A stretch of 64,000 bases of DNA. Origin: Segatella copri (GTDB lineage: Bacteria; Bacteroidota; Bacteroidia; Bacteroidales; Bacteroidaceae). The stretch covers positions 1,795,001 to 1,859,000 of the forward strand of contig NZ_CP137557.1 in assembly GCF_019249655.2 (NCBI RefSeq), read 5' to 3'. The notes beneath the pieces were generated by a model that saw only the letters and a program-made list of their open reading frames with translations, was not told the origin of the DNA and made no database searches. The translations under genes were made by a program, and so were the position numbers. Positions 50,112-59,356 of this stretch are shown piece after piece (position 1 is the first letter of the stretch; every line of letters begins with the position of its first letter).

Positions 50112-52340
50112 ATGTTGAAAGATGTAGAATGGGCTAAGGATGGAACCTATATACCTGGAGAAGAATTTTCTCCAGAAAGGTTCTTTAATGATGGATTGAA
50201 GAACAGTTGCAGTTTCGACCTGCAACTGGGTTATTTCAGTTCTGCCACTATTAGTGTATTGGCAGAAGGCTTTGCTACGTTTATAGCAAATGGCGGGGTT
50301 ATGCGTCTTATCATCAACCAGATTGTTTCTGAAGAAGATAAGGAAGCTATCCAGAAAGGAGTCTTTGGTGATGTGGTAGATTGTATGGATCTGTCTGATT
50401 TTGAGTCTCTTCGAAAGACATTTGATGAGTATCAGAATCAGTTTTTCAGATGCTTGGCGTATCTGATTTCTCAAAATAGAATTCAAATCAAAATCATTAA
50501 GCCAAAGAAACATAAGGGAATAGCTCATACCAAGACAGGGCAATTTCGTGATGATGATACCATTACTTCGTTCACTGGTTCAGCCAATTTTACAATTAAT
50601 GGTTTGCTTTATAACATAGAGGAAATCAAGATAGACCGAAGCGATTCTCCTGATGAGATGACTCAGAATAGAATCAAATCTCAAAGAGCAAAGTTTGAGC
50701 TTATCATGAATGAGCAGGAAAGCGATATAGAGTATCTGTCTCCAAGCCAGTTGGAGACGGCAGTATCGTCATGTTATCAGGACACGACCATAGAAGAGCT
50801 GTTAGATGTAGAAAAGAAGTTGGACAGAATTCGCCAGGAACGAAAAGCTCAAAAGGCATTTATGGGTGTAGATATGGTTAGGGAGGACATTTGTCTGGAA
50901 GAGATAACTCCACGTTTTCCATATCCATCAGGTCCAAGAGAATACCAGCAGCAGGCTTTTGAAAACTGGAAAAACAATAAGCAGAAAGGCCTTTTTGCCA
51001 TGGCCACAGGAACGGGTAAGACAATTACCTCGCTGAATTGCTTGTTGGAGATTTATAAACGATATAAGTACTATAAGGCGATAATATTAGTTCCAACTCA
51101 AACATTGGTTGAGCAATGGATTGGTGAATGTAAAAAGTTTGACTTCTCAAAGATATATACAGTGTACTCTAAGAACCCTAATTGGCGTGATGAGATAGAA
51201 CTATTGCATTTGAAGGAAGACTTTATTCGTTTAAATGAGGAAAATTCGTTTATAATTATTTCGACTTATTCTTCATTTGTGAGGGCTAATGTGTTTCCAT
51301 CTCTCAATTCTTTTCCAAAGAATAAAACTTTATTGATAGCTGATGAGGCTCACAATATGGGTTCAAAGAGAGTGCTTGATAGAATGGATAGTATTAAGTA
51401 TCTAAGAAGGATTGGCTTGTCTGCTACACCTTCGCGTCAGTTTGATGATTTGGGAAATCAGAAAATCAATGAGTTCTTTGGTAGTACTGAAGGTTTTACA
51501 TTTGAGTATTCGATGAGAGAAGCAATAGATAATGGCTTTTTATGTCGTTATTATTACTATCCTCATGTTGTAAGATTGAATGACACAGAGATGTCTGAAT
51601 ATCTTGAAATATCAAGGAAACTATCTAAATTTTATAATTTTGATAAAGATTCGTTTGCTCAAAGTAATGACATTCTGATGGCTCTGTTGCTAAAACGCAA
51701 AAGAATAATTCATAAGGCTCAGCAAAAAGAGATAATCTTTGAGTCTATACTCAAGGAGCGTTATAAAGAAAAGGGCAATTTAAAATATACTTTGGTTTAC
51801 GTGCCAGAAGGCAACAAACCGGATTCTATTGCTGATGTTTTTGATACGACAGATTCTTTGAGTATTGATGAAGAGTCAGTGCATTTGATAGATAGATATA
51901 CTCAGATAGTTTGCGGTATTAGTCCCAAAACCACGGTATGTGAATTCATATCGGATTCCAAAGAACGTTCAAGAATATTGAATGATTTTGCTTGTGGAAA
52001 ATTGGAGGTTCTTACTTCTATGAAGTGTTTGGATGAAGGTGTAGATGTGCCTCGGAGTGAGATGGCAATTTTCTGTGCAAGTACTGGAAATCCAAGACAG
52101 TTTGTACAAAGAAGGGGTAGAATCTTACGTAAGCATAAAGACAAGTATCGAGCTGTCATACATGATCTGATAGTAGCTCCTTGGATTAGTACTGCAGAAG
52201 ATAGCTACAAGATGGAACGCAATCTGTTGGAAACAGAGTTGAAGCGAGTTCGTGACTTTGCTTCTTTGTCTGAAAATTCAGATTATACTTATAGAGAATT
52301 AGAAGATATTACATCATATTATAACTTAACTATATTATAA
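50112..52340 (+). CDS. PLD-like nuclease fused to superfamily 2 DEAH helicase
   Basis: 742 residues. The N-terminal part (about 10-190) is phospholipase-D-like: GIAHTKTGQFRDDD (HxK motif) and FTGSANFTINGL with the conserved Ser-Asn. The helicase core (about 275-700) has MATGTGKTITSLN (motif I), LIADEAHNMGS (II), LSATPSR (III) and QRRGRILRKH (VI), with EVLTSMKCLDEGVDVPRSEMA between. Such fusions act as restriction parts of several defence systems. Its place 35 bases behind the SspD-type gene suggests the restriction side of the phosphorothioation system, possibly akin to the SspFGH arrangement; I cannot match the genes one to one. Intact. Confidence 0.85.
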   Translation: MLKDVEWAKDGTYIPGEEFSPERFFNDGLKNSCSFDLQLGYFSSATISVLAEGFATFIANGGVMRLIINQIVSEEDKEAIQKGVFGDVVDCMDLSDFESLRKTFDEYQNQFFRCLAYLISQNRIQIKIIKPKKHKGIAHTKTGQFRDDDTITSFTGSANFTINGLLYNIEEIKIDRSDSPDEMTQNRIKSQRAKFELIMNEQESDIEYLSPSQLETAVSSCYQDTTIEELLDVEKKLDRIRQERKAQKAFMGVDMVREDICLEEITPRFPYPSGPREYQQQAFENWKNNKQKGLFAMATGTGKTITSLNCLLEIYKRYKYYKAIILVPTQTLVEQWIGECKKFDFSKIYTVYSKNPNWRDEIELLHLKEDFIRLNEENSFIIISTYSSFVRANVFPSLNSFPKNKTLLIADEAHNMGSKRVLDRMDSIKYLRRIGLSATPSRQFDDLGNQKINEFFGSTEGFTFEYSMREAIDNGFLCRYYYYPHVVRLNDTEMSEYLEISRKLSKFYNFDKDSFAQSNDILMALLLKRKRIIHKAQQKEIIFESILKERYKEKGNLKYTLVYVPEGNKPDSIADVFDTTDSLSIDEESVHLIDRYTQIVCGISPKTTVCEFISDSKERSRILNDFACGKLEVLTSMKCLDEGVDVPRSEMAIFCASTGNPRQFVQRRGRILRKHKDKYRAVIHDLIVAPWISTAEDSYKMERNLLETELKRVRDFASLSENSDYTYRELEDITSYYNLTIL

Positions 52341-52342
52341 TT

Positions 52343-52573
52343 ATGGCATATGCAAGTAACAATGATAAAATGTTAGAAGCAGTATTGACAGATTTGGATT
52401 TAATGAAGTTTGGAAAATATACTCCATCAGAAATCACTTCTGTTTATCAGGCTGTTTCTTCTGACAATCCTGTTGTCAGTACAGTTGCTCAAATCATTCA
52501 ACGATCATCTGAAGGAGCAACAGAGAAAGAAATTTATAAGGAAGTAACGGAATATTTAAAGAAAAACGTATGA
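52343..52573 (+). CDS. Small protein of the defence operon, unknown function
   Basis: 76 residues, starting two bases after the helicase stop and overlapping the next gene by four bases (ATGA), so it belongs to the same translational unit. LEAVLTDLDLMKFGKYTPSEITSVYQAVSSDNPVVSTVAQIIQRSSEGATEKEIYKEVTEYLKKN is all-helical and acidic, without a known motif. It may be a linker or adaptor between the helicase and the SMC-like ATPase. Not recognised. Confidence 0.8.
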   Translation: MAYASNNDKMLEAVLTDLDLMKFGKYTPSEITSVYQAVSSDNPVVSTVAQIIQRSSEGATEKEIYKEVTEYLKKNV

Positions 52574-52901
52574 TAATAAAAGATATTATAATTAAGAACT
52601 TCCGTAGTTATTATGGAGAGAATAAGTTCACCTTTTCAGATGGACTTACTCTAATTGTTGGTGACAATGGTGATGGTAAAACTACATTTTTTGAGGCGTT
52701 GCAATGGTTGTTTGAGACGATGGTAGAAAGAAACACCATAGATAATGCTTCTGAAATGCGTAAGTCTAAACTGGAAATAGGTGAGAGTGACGAAGTATAT
52801 GTGGCTATGACTTTTGATCACGATGGTGAGAAAAGTATAGAGAAGAGTTATACTTTTGAACGTACTTCAGAAAATACATTTTCTACTAGTAAAGTAACTT
52901 T

Positions 52902-54283
52902 CAATACTCTGTTAATTCTTATGTAATCGATTGAAAATGAGAGAGTTAATTAACGTAATATAACTAATAAAATTTGGTTAAGTGGCTGATTATCAGTAAC
53001 TTTATAGTTCTCTAAGCTCAAAGTTATATGACATCAGAACCACTCAACCAATATACGGAAATATGCAGAGATGCTATCAAAAGTTCATCTGCAAAGTTAA
53101 GCAAAACTTTCGAGAGTCTACTCTTGGAAATACTTTTATTGTACATGACGATACAAAGAAAGATAAATTTCACTCAAATGGAGCGTTACGGCACCCATTG
53201 TGAGCAGACCTACAGAACGAACTTCAACCGTGGTCGTGCTAAATGCATAGACTGGGTGAAGTTCAACCTTGCCCTATGCCGACGTTACTTGAATATGGAT
53301 GGTCTATTGGCTATAGCCATCGATCCGAGCTACATCAGCAAGTCGGGTAAGAAGACTCCGCATATCGGTACTTTCTGGTCCGGTTGTGCAAGTTCCATGA
53401 AGCATGGGCTTGAAATCATGGGGCTTGCACTTGTCGATGTCCATGCCAACAGTTGCATGATGCTGCGCGCCCATCAGACTCCATCTACTGGAGAATTGAA
53501 AATGCGTAACATGACTCTCGTGCAACATTACATAGCGGTCATCAAGCGTTATAAGAAGGATTTGTTGAAGGTCACCGATATTGTTGTCGCTGACGCTTTC
53601 TTCTCTATCCGTCCGTTTGTGGACGGAATCAAAGAGTGCGGTTTCCATCTTGTCAGCCGCTTCAGGGATACTGCGAGCCTATATTATGTGTATACGGGAC
53701 CTCGTTCCAATAAGCCTGGACGTCCCAAGACACTTGACGGAAAAATCAACTACAAGAAACTTGACCTCACACGTATGGCAGAGTTGCATATTGAAGGACT
53801 TGAAGGCACAGCCTACACACTCATAGCCTATTCAAAGGCATTGAAGCAGAAAGTGCGCCTTGTCATTTGGGTTATGCCGAACGGAAAACACAAGCTTTTC
53901 TTCTCAACAAAGACATCCATGTCGGGTGAGGAAGTGTTGCGCACATACCGCTCAAGATTCCAAATAGAGTTTTGTTTTCGCGATGCAAAGCAATATACTG
54001 GTCTTACGCATTGCCAAGCAAGACACAAGAACCAGTTGGACTTTTCCTATAATGCATCATTCGCATCACAGAATGTTGCGAAAGTGATGATGAAGGAAAA
54101 TGAATTGCCGTATTCCATGGCTTCTTTCAAGGAGATTATGGCAAGCACATACATCGCTAAATTAATTATCAACAAGTGTCGGAGAATACCGAACCGAAAG
54201 TTAATTAGTCATACTATCAAAGAACTCTTTGGCTGGCAACGTAAAGCTGCTTAGCCATTATCTCAAATTTTAACGAACTATTG
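52902..54283 (+). mobile_element. IS4-family-like insertion sequence
   Basis: 1382 bases. The ends read inward CAATACTCTGTTAATTCTT and CAATAGTTCGTTAAAATTT (CAATA-T--GTTAA shared). The six-base duplication AACTTT is at 52896-52901 and 54284-54289. These limits were chosen over two other short repeats because only they fit both the inverted ends and the host gene's frame. Confidence 0.85.
53028..54254 (+). CDS. IS4-family-like DDE transposase
   Basis: 408 residues. LAIAIDPSYISKSGKKTPHIG holds the first Asp, DIVVADAFFSIRPFVDGI the second, and TYRSRFQIEFCFRDAKQYTGLTHCQAR the Y-x2-R-x3-E box with Glu, as in IS4-type transposases. The strand is the same as that of the interrupted gene. Intact, so the element may still move. 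The group within IS4 cannot be named. Confidence 0.88.
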   Translation: MTSEPLNQYTEICRDAIKSSSAKLSKTFESLLLEILLLYMTIQRKINFTQMERYGTHCEQTYRTNFNRGRAKCIDWVKFNLALCRRYLNMDGLLAIAIDPSYISKSGKKTPHIGTFWSGCASSMKHGLEIMGLALVDVHANSCMMLRAHQTPSTGELKMRNMTLVQHYIAVIKRYKKDLLKVTDIVVADAFFSIRPFVDGIKECGFHLVSRFRDTASLYYVYTGPRSNKPGRPKTLDGKINYKKLDLTRMAELHIEGLEGTAYTLIAYSKALKQKVRLVIWVMPNGKHKLFFSTKTSMSGEEVLRTYRSRFQIEFCFRDAKQYTGLTHCQARHKNQLDFSYNASFASQNVAKVMMKENELPYSMASFKEIMASTYIAKLIINKCRRIPNRKLISHTIKELFGWQRKAA

Positions 54284-56124
54284 AACTTTTAGAGGATACG
54301 AAAATACTAATGCAGGTCGCGAGCTTGTTGATGGTAAGGTGTTGATGAATAGATGCTTTGATGCGTTTATTCGTAGATTCAGTATGTTCAAAGGTGAATC
54401 AACTTTAAATGTGTTTCAAGATAAGACTGCGCTCAAACAATTGGTGGATAAATTTTCTGACGTCAAGAAATTTGATGATTTGGTGAATCTGTCTGCTGTG
54501 TTTGAAGAGAAATCTAACTCTGCTTATTTGAAGGAGTGTCGCTCAGATAAAAAAATATCAAATGCAGCAAAAGCTTTGGAGTCTCAACTACAGCGTATAG
54601 CTACCGATATTTTTAACAAGAAAAAGGATATAAAGGATAAGCAGGATTCAATCTCTCTTTATTCAACAAAGTTGGATGAACTGGCACAGAACCAAGAAAC
54701 TACTGAAAAGTATAATGAGGTTAGTGAACGAATTAAAACTTTGAATGAAAAAGCTACAAAGTTGAGAGCAAACCTTTCTTCTGTAGATAAGAATACGGCC
54801 CTCTTAGATAAGCAATGGATTCTCTGTGCCTTCCCTTCTATTTTGGCTGAGTTTAAAAAGAAAAGCCAACAGTTTAGTAAGGAAAAGAGAATGCAAGATA
54901 AAGAGTTCCTTGAGCAGCGAGCTAAAGAAAAAGGTAAATTGGAAGCCTTTAATGAAGTAAGAGGGCTTTTGGCTGATGGAGTGCCAGAACTTCCTTGGTA
55001 TCTTCCAAACGAAGAAACAATGGAGGAAATGATCAATGATCATGTTTGCAAGGTGTGTGGTAGTCCTGCACCCGTAGGTTCTCCTGCTTATAATTTTATG
55101 GTGAACAAGTTGAATGAGTACAAAAAGCATGTGGATGAAAAGTTGAAGTTAGAAGCAGCTAAAGCTAGTATTGAGCAAAAGCAGTTGTTTACTTCAAATT
55201 ATGTAGAAGAAATACATAATCTGAGTATTCGATTGGGTGGTAGTACAGAAGCTGAAGTTGTTCAGATCGCAACAGATATTGATAATCGCTTGTTCTTGGA
55301 ATCTAGATGCCAAGATGACTTAAAGGTTCTCATGGATAAGATACAGGATGCAGAGGATGATAAGGCTCGTTTGTTGATACAAGCAGGAAACGTCTCAGAG
55401 GAACTTCTGCAAAAGGACTTTACTGATATCAAAGGAATGTTTGAGCAGAAGGGACGTGCTGAACAGCGCTTGGTTGTGCTTCAAAGAGAATTGGAGGATT
55501 TAAAGAAAGAAGAGACAGAATTACGTAAGAATTTTGACGAACTTAATCCTCAAAATAGTTTGGTTAAAGTTTATCGTGATGTACATCGAGTTTTCGAAGA
55601 AGTTGCTAAAGCATTCAAAAATGCAAAGAAAGAGAACCTACGTAGATTCCTTGCAGCTTTGGAGGAATGCGCAAATGGTTATCTTGTAAAATTAAGTGCT
55701 CAAGACTTTCATGGTGAAATTAGATTGTGTCAAACAATAGAGGATTCTACAGAAATTAAACTTTTCAGTTCTAATGGAACGGAAATCAAGAATCCTTCTG
55801 GCTCACAAGAGACAGTTATGTACATGTCTGTTTTGTTTGCTATCTCTGATTTTACAGATCAGAAGCGTGATGAGAATTATCCTCTTATCTTTGATGCGGC
55901 AACTTCTTCATTTGGTGACTCAAAGGAGGAAGGATTCTATAACGTAATAGATAAATTGAACAAGCAGTGTATTATTGTAACAAAGGACTTTATCACAAAG
56001 GGGCAATTGAGACTCAATGAGGTAGAGCAGCTTACTTGTGGTGTTTACCGTATCAAGAAGGCTGATAGCTTTGATAGTAAGAATATGGCGACAATTAGAA
56101 CTATAGTAGAAAAGGTTAAGTAGT

Positions 56125-56691
56125 ATGGAGAGTTTATTTGATTTATGGAGTAGAAGAGACCCAAACTGGGAAATCCGCTACCAAGAGTCCATTATGGATG
56201 TATTTTGTGATTATGGAAAAGGACGCAATTCTTTCCAAGCTGCTCGTGGCAAATTTTTTGGAGCGGGCTATGAAATCTTCATTATTGCATTCTTTATAGG
56301 GCTATACTTTGATCAAACCAAACCTTTGGTTGATGATAAGGCTAAGGTCAAACATTTTGGATGGCCAATTCAGAAGTGGGGAAATATTGAATTTCGTTTA
56401 GGTAGAACGCCTTATGATAAAATTCAGAAATTCATATTTGCAGCATTGATTGCTCGTACTGATGTTGATTTGATAGCTTTGGATAAAGGTGAGATTTCAT
56501 CAAGAAAAGTTGTGGACCAACTGATGGAAAAGATGGAGCAGTATGCTAATTTTGGCTTCTCATATATGGCAGAGAAAATGGAGGATGATCCTAATTATTT
56601 CTTTAAGGAGACAGCCTTTCTTCATTTGTTTCTTTCTTTTTTGAAAAAGGAAGATGAGTCGGATGAAGATAATGAACTGGAAGAATTATAG
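56125..56691 (+). CDS. 188-residue protein closing the defence operon, unknown function
   Basis: Starts one base after the stop of the SMC-like gene, so it is the last gene of the operon. SLFDLWSRRDPNWEIRYQESIMDVFCDYGKGRNSFQAARGKFFGAGYEIFIIAFFIGLY, then FGWPIQKWGNIEFRLGRTPYDKIQKFIFAALIARTDVDLIAL, is mostly helical with a very acidic end (EDESDEDNELEEL). The place of a small last protein beside a DndD-like ATPase reminds of DndE, but length and motifs differ. The acidic tail could mimic DNA. Function not recognised; its only clue is the operon. Confidence 0.82.
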   Translation: MESLFDLWSRRDPNWEIRYQESIMDVFCDYGKGRNSFQAARGKFFGAGYEIFIIAFFIGLYFDQTKPLVDDKAKVKHFGWPIQKWGNIEFRLGRTPYDKIQKFIFAALIARTDVDLIALDKGEISSRKVVDQLMEKMEQYANFGFSYMAEKMEDDPNYFFKETAFLHLFLSFLKKEDESDEDNELEEL

Positions 56692-57004
56692 ATATCGATT
56701 TGTAGTATTGAGTGGTAATAGAAAACTGCTCAATACTACAGATTGTATAAATCATATACTCTCAAAGTAATTGTCAATCTTCTCTTGTTGGTCTGGAGTA
56801 ATCGCATTAGTTAATGTATCCATATCCTTTTGTTTTAAATTATCATTTGGGAAAGTGATAATTATAAATAATGAGAAGCAAGATGATTCTTAAGATTTTT
56901 AACATAGATAATCACAATTATAGTTGTTTAGCAAAAGTTTCCTTCACAAAATTTGTGAATATCGAATTTAAATATTATCTTTGCAGCATCAAAACATTAA
57001 GGTT
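56692..57004 (+). promoter_or_regulatory. Spacer with the higBA promoter
   Basis: About 310 bases without a gene, rich in A+T. TTG (56953-56955), 20 bases, TATCTTTG (56976-56983) form a clear promoter 22 bases before higB. In the first 60 bases a weak inverted repeat (GTAGTATTGAG / CTCAATACTAC, 56702-56712 and 56731-56741) is a likely terminator of the defence operon. Confidence 0.6.
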
Positions 57005-57319
57005 ATGATAGTAAATTTCAACGAGGATTATCTGCGTGATCTATATAGATCTGGCAAATCTGATAAAAAGCATCGCTTTCAACCGCAAATAGTTAGAAAG
57101 TATATTCGAGTGATAGACCTTATGATATCGGAAGATAACGTTCAAGGCCTATGGAAATATAATTCTCTCAATTATGAACGGTTAGAAGGAAACAAAGAAG
57201 GATTGTCCTCGGTAAGAGTGAATGATCAGTATCGAATAGAATTTGAAGAAGAATTTGAGGATGGTCAGACTATTGCAACCATATGTAATATAACAGAATT
57301 GTCAAACCATTATAAATGA
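57005..57319 (+). CDS. higB: HigB-like toxin (RelE/ParE superfamily)
   Basis: 104 residues from the ATG at 57005. The pattern FQPQIVRKYIRVIDLMISEDNVQGLWKYNSLNYERLEGNKEGLSSVRVNDQYRIEFEEE is that of HigB, with the Arg of SVRVNDQYRIEF in the usual place of the catalytic surface. Such toxins cut mRNA on the ribosome. It precedes its antitoxin by seven bases, the reverse order known as typical for higBA. A strong promoter lies just upstream. Complete and probably active. Confidence 0.92.
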   Translation: MIVNFNEDYLRDLYRSGKSDKKHRFQPQIVRKYIRVIDLMISEDNVQGLWKYNSLNYERLEGNKEGLSSVRVNDQYRIEFEEEFEDGQTIATICNITELSNHYK

Positions 57320-57326
57320 TACAGTT

Positions 57327-57671
57327 ATGAGCAACGATAAAAAAACAATAAAGGAAATGCGGGCAAACGATATGACTCCGGCTTTTCCTACGCATCCTGG
57401 AGATGTTCTGAAGGATGAGATAGAATATCGTGGAATTTCTCAGCGACAGTTGGCTGAGGAAATGGGTATTGCCTATTCTGCTCTGAACGAAATTCTGAAT
57501 GCACGTCGCCCTGTGACGGAAAAAACAGCTTTGCTCTTTGAGGCTGCACTTGGAGTGAATGCTGAGCCTTTGTTGAAAATGCAGATGAGATATAATCTGC
57601 AATCTACAAAAAGTGATACTACTTTTATGGCTAGATTGGCTAAGGTAAGGAGGGTGGCTGCAGCCTTGTAA
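57327..57671 (+). CDS. higA: HigA-like antitoxin, XRE family
   Basis: 114 residues. The HTH domain starts at about residue 22 with HPGDVLKDEIEYRGISQRQLAEEMGIAYSALNEILNARRPVTEKTALLFEAALGV, the classical HigA signature. It should bind HigB and repress the operon. The C-terminal 30 residues are basic. It closes the higBA unit and has no further partner. Confidence 0.93.
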   Translation: MSNDKKTIKEMRANDMTPAFPTHPGDVLKDEIEYRGISQRQLAEEMGIAYSALNEILNARRPVTEKTALLFEAALGVNAEPLLKMQMRYNLQSTKSDTTFMARLAKVRRVAAAL

Positions 57672-57770
57672 AAATTGCTAACCGCAAGGGATTGTTTTGA
57701 TACCTTGTATTTGTGTTTGCTGTATGAAGATACTCTCGAATGTAAATATACGGCAATTTATTAATCTAGA

Positions 57771-58922
57771 ATGATGAAACAAAGTTTATTGGTTATATCC
57801 ATGCTTGCTGCCATGGCGTTGCCAGCCTCCTCGCAGGAGGATAGCTGCAAGACTATACACCGCATAGCACTGGATGCGGTGCCATCTACCATCTTCCATA
57901 CCAACGAGTTTCTGCGTGGGGGAAATGATGAGGCTCGAACGATGAATCACGACATGACTTTTACGCTGAAGTATGCTTTCATGAATAAGGAGGAGGTGAG
58001 ACCTGGCTCCATCTATCAAGGTGTGTATCAGGGTGTAGGTTTGGCTAGACATGAATTTAATCAGTGGTTGTCGAACCCAATCTCCGTGTATCTGTTTCAG
58101 GGGGCACCGATTGTGAACCTATCCCGCAGGGTGTCGCTCAACTATGAGTGGAACCTGGGTATGGCATTCGGATGGAATGCCTATGACGAGCTGAATAATC
58201 CTGAAAACAAGGTGATAGGATCCAAGGCTACTGCTTATATTGATCTGGACTTCTATGTGAAGTGGATGCTCTCGAAATATCTCGACCTGAATGCCGGTAT
58301 TTCGCTGACTCATTTCTCTAATGGCAACACCACTTATCCTAACATGGGACTTAACACAGGTGGCATAAGATTGGGACTGGCTTATTACATCAACCGACAA
58401 CCATTGGCTGTGCCGAAGGTGGAGCGGGAGAAACTGCCGGATAGGCGTGGACTTTACACGGATGTGGTATTGTATGGCGCATGGAAGCAGGGGATAGCAC
58501 ATGATGGTGTGTCGAGCTATCTGCTGGATGGCAAGTATGCCGTGATGGGCTTCAATGTCAACCCGATGTACCGGCTGAACCCTTGGCTGAGTTTGGGTGC
58601 TTCGCTTGATGGTGTGTACGACCGTTCGGCTAGTAGGGAGAATGATCCTTGGGGCGAGGATGTGAATCATAAGTTTAGTACCCAGGCTGGTCTGGGTCTT
58701 TCTGCTCGTGGCGAGTTTGCCATGCCTTATTTCAGCATCAACTTCGGTGCTGGAACCTATCTGCTTGGCAATCGCAACGATTTCAGGGGTGTATATGAAG
58801 TGCTTGCCCTGAAGATTCATGTGAGCCGACGTGCCATGCTGCACATCGGCTACAGTCTGGTGGATTTCAAGACTCCTAACAATCTGATGCTAGGCTTGGG
58901 ATGGCGATTTGGCGGCAAGTAA
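57771..58922 (+). CDS. Acyloxyacyl hydrolase / PagL-like lipid A deacylase
   Basis: 383 residues (the ATG at 57774 is an equal start). A signal peptide (about 1-22, LLVISMLAAMALPASSQ) is followed by an outer-membrane beta-barrel with alternating hydrophobic strands. GISLTHFSNGNTTYPNMGLNTGGIRLGLAY holds the His-x-Ser pair with the Asn/Gly pattern of PagL-type lipid A 3-O-deacylases. It is longer than PagL (about 170), with a second barrel-like half (about 215-383), as often in Bacteroidota. It would trim acyl chains of lipid A in the outer membrane and so soften recognition by the host; that is inference. Confidence 0.85.
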   Translation: MMKQSLLVISMLAAMALPASSQEDSCKTIHRIALDAVPSTIFHTNEFLRGGNDEARTMNHDMTFTLKYAFMNKEEVRPGSIYQGVYQGVGLARHEFNQWLSNPISVYLFQGAPIVNLSRRVSLNYEWNLGMAFGWNAYDELNNPENKVIGSKATAYIDLDFYVKWMLSKYLDLNAGISLTHFSNGNTTYPNMGLNTGGIRLGLAYYINRQPLAVPKVEREKLPDRRGLYTDVVLYGAWKQGIAHDGVSSYLLDGKYAVMGFNVNPMYRLNPWLSLGASLDGVYDRSASRENDPWGEDVNHKFSTQAGLGLSARGEFAMPYFSINFGAGTYLLGNRNDFRGVYEVLALKIHVSRRAMLHIGYSLVDFKTPNNLMLGLGWRFGGK

Positions 58923-58954
58923 TGCCGCCATCTTCTCCTGCCATTCTATTATGA

Positions 58955-59293
58955 TATCTTATTTCTTTATTTGAATATATTTTTGATAGCATAAAAGCGG
59001 ATTTCACTTTAACAAGTAAGGAACTTGACACGCAGAGTATCTCTATCGCCAAAGCCATCGAGATTGTACTTACCAAGTATGCCACCCCACTAACTAAAGA
59101 AGCTATCTTGACTGAGATTCTCCGACTTCGTCCCGACACCAAGGAAGCCAGCTTCGCAAGCATGATTAATATGCTTCATAGACAAGAGTCCATCAACTAT
59201 TATCAAGGTGGACTAATTGGCATCAAAGGAAAGAGATATGGAAGAGGATACAAAACCACCAAACGCCTTCAAAGAGCAGTAAAATCAGAATAA
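58955..59293 (+). pseudogene. C-terminal winged-helix remnant of a lost gene
   Basis: An open frame without start codon reads FDSIKADFTLTSKELDTQSI, then SIAKAIEIVLTKYATPLTKEAILTEILRLRPDTKEASFASMINML and ends GGLIGIKGKRYGRGYK.... It looks like the helical C-terminus of a larger regulatory or nuclease-like protein. The upstream part is replaced by the end of the PagL-like gene region; no partner part is found. Parent family not recognised. Confidence 0.55.
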
Positions 59294-59300
59294 AACAAAA

Positions 59301-59332
59301 TCTCCTCTCTTGCAAAGACACAAGAGAGGAGA
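59301..59332 (-). terminator. Terminator of the tannase-like gene
   Basis: TCTCCTCTCTTG (59301-59312) and CAAGAGAGGAGA (59321-59332) pair exactly; on the minus strand TTTTGTTTTATT follows. It lies 24 bases behind the stop at 59357. Confidence 0.88.
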
Positions 59333-59356
59333 AAGAGTTTCATCCCAAATATTTCT

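Larger units (their letters stand above)
52570..56123 (+). pseudogene. SMC/Rad50-like (DndD-like) ATPase, split by an IS4-type element
   Basis: The two parts, 52570-52901 and 54290-56123, join without frame change (TSKVTF-RGYENTNAG) to 721 residues once the element and one AACTTT copy are removed. The first part has IIIKNFRSYYGENKFTFSDG and the Walker A GDNGDGKTTFFEAL. The second has long coiled coils (about 180-300 and 390-500 of the joined protein), a zinc-hook-like HVCKVCGSPAP between them, the signature-like SGSQETVMYMSVLF and YPLIFDAATSSFGD as Walker B. This is the plan of DndD and Rad50. The isolated 3' part could be translated from GTG/TTG codons near 54339, but has no P-loop. Confidence 0.9.

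Noticed and set aside
52904..54299. ATAC as target duplication of the IS4-type element
   Set aside because: It would shift the frame of the interrupted ATPase.
52870..54307. GAAAATAC (52870-52877 and 54300-54307) as target duplication of the IS4-type element
   Set aside because: It also keeps the frame, but the resulting ends show no inverted repeat, while AACTTT gives matching CAATA ends and keeps more of the host protein.
56125..56691. DndE as identity of the last gene of the defence operon
   Set aside because: DndE is much shorter and has a different pattern; only the position agrees.
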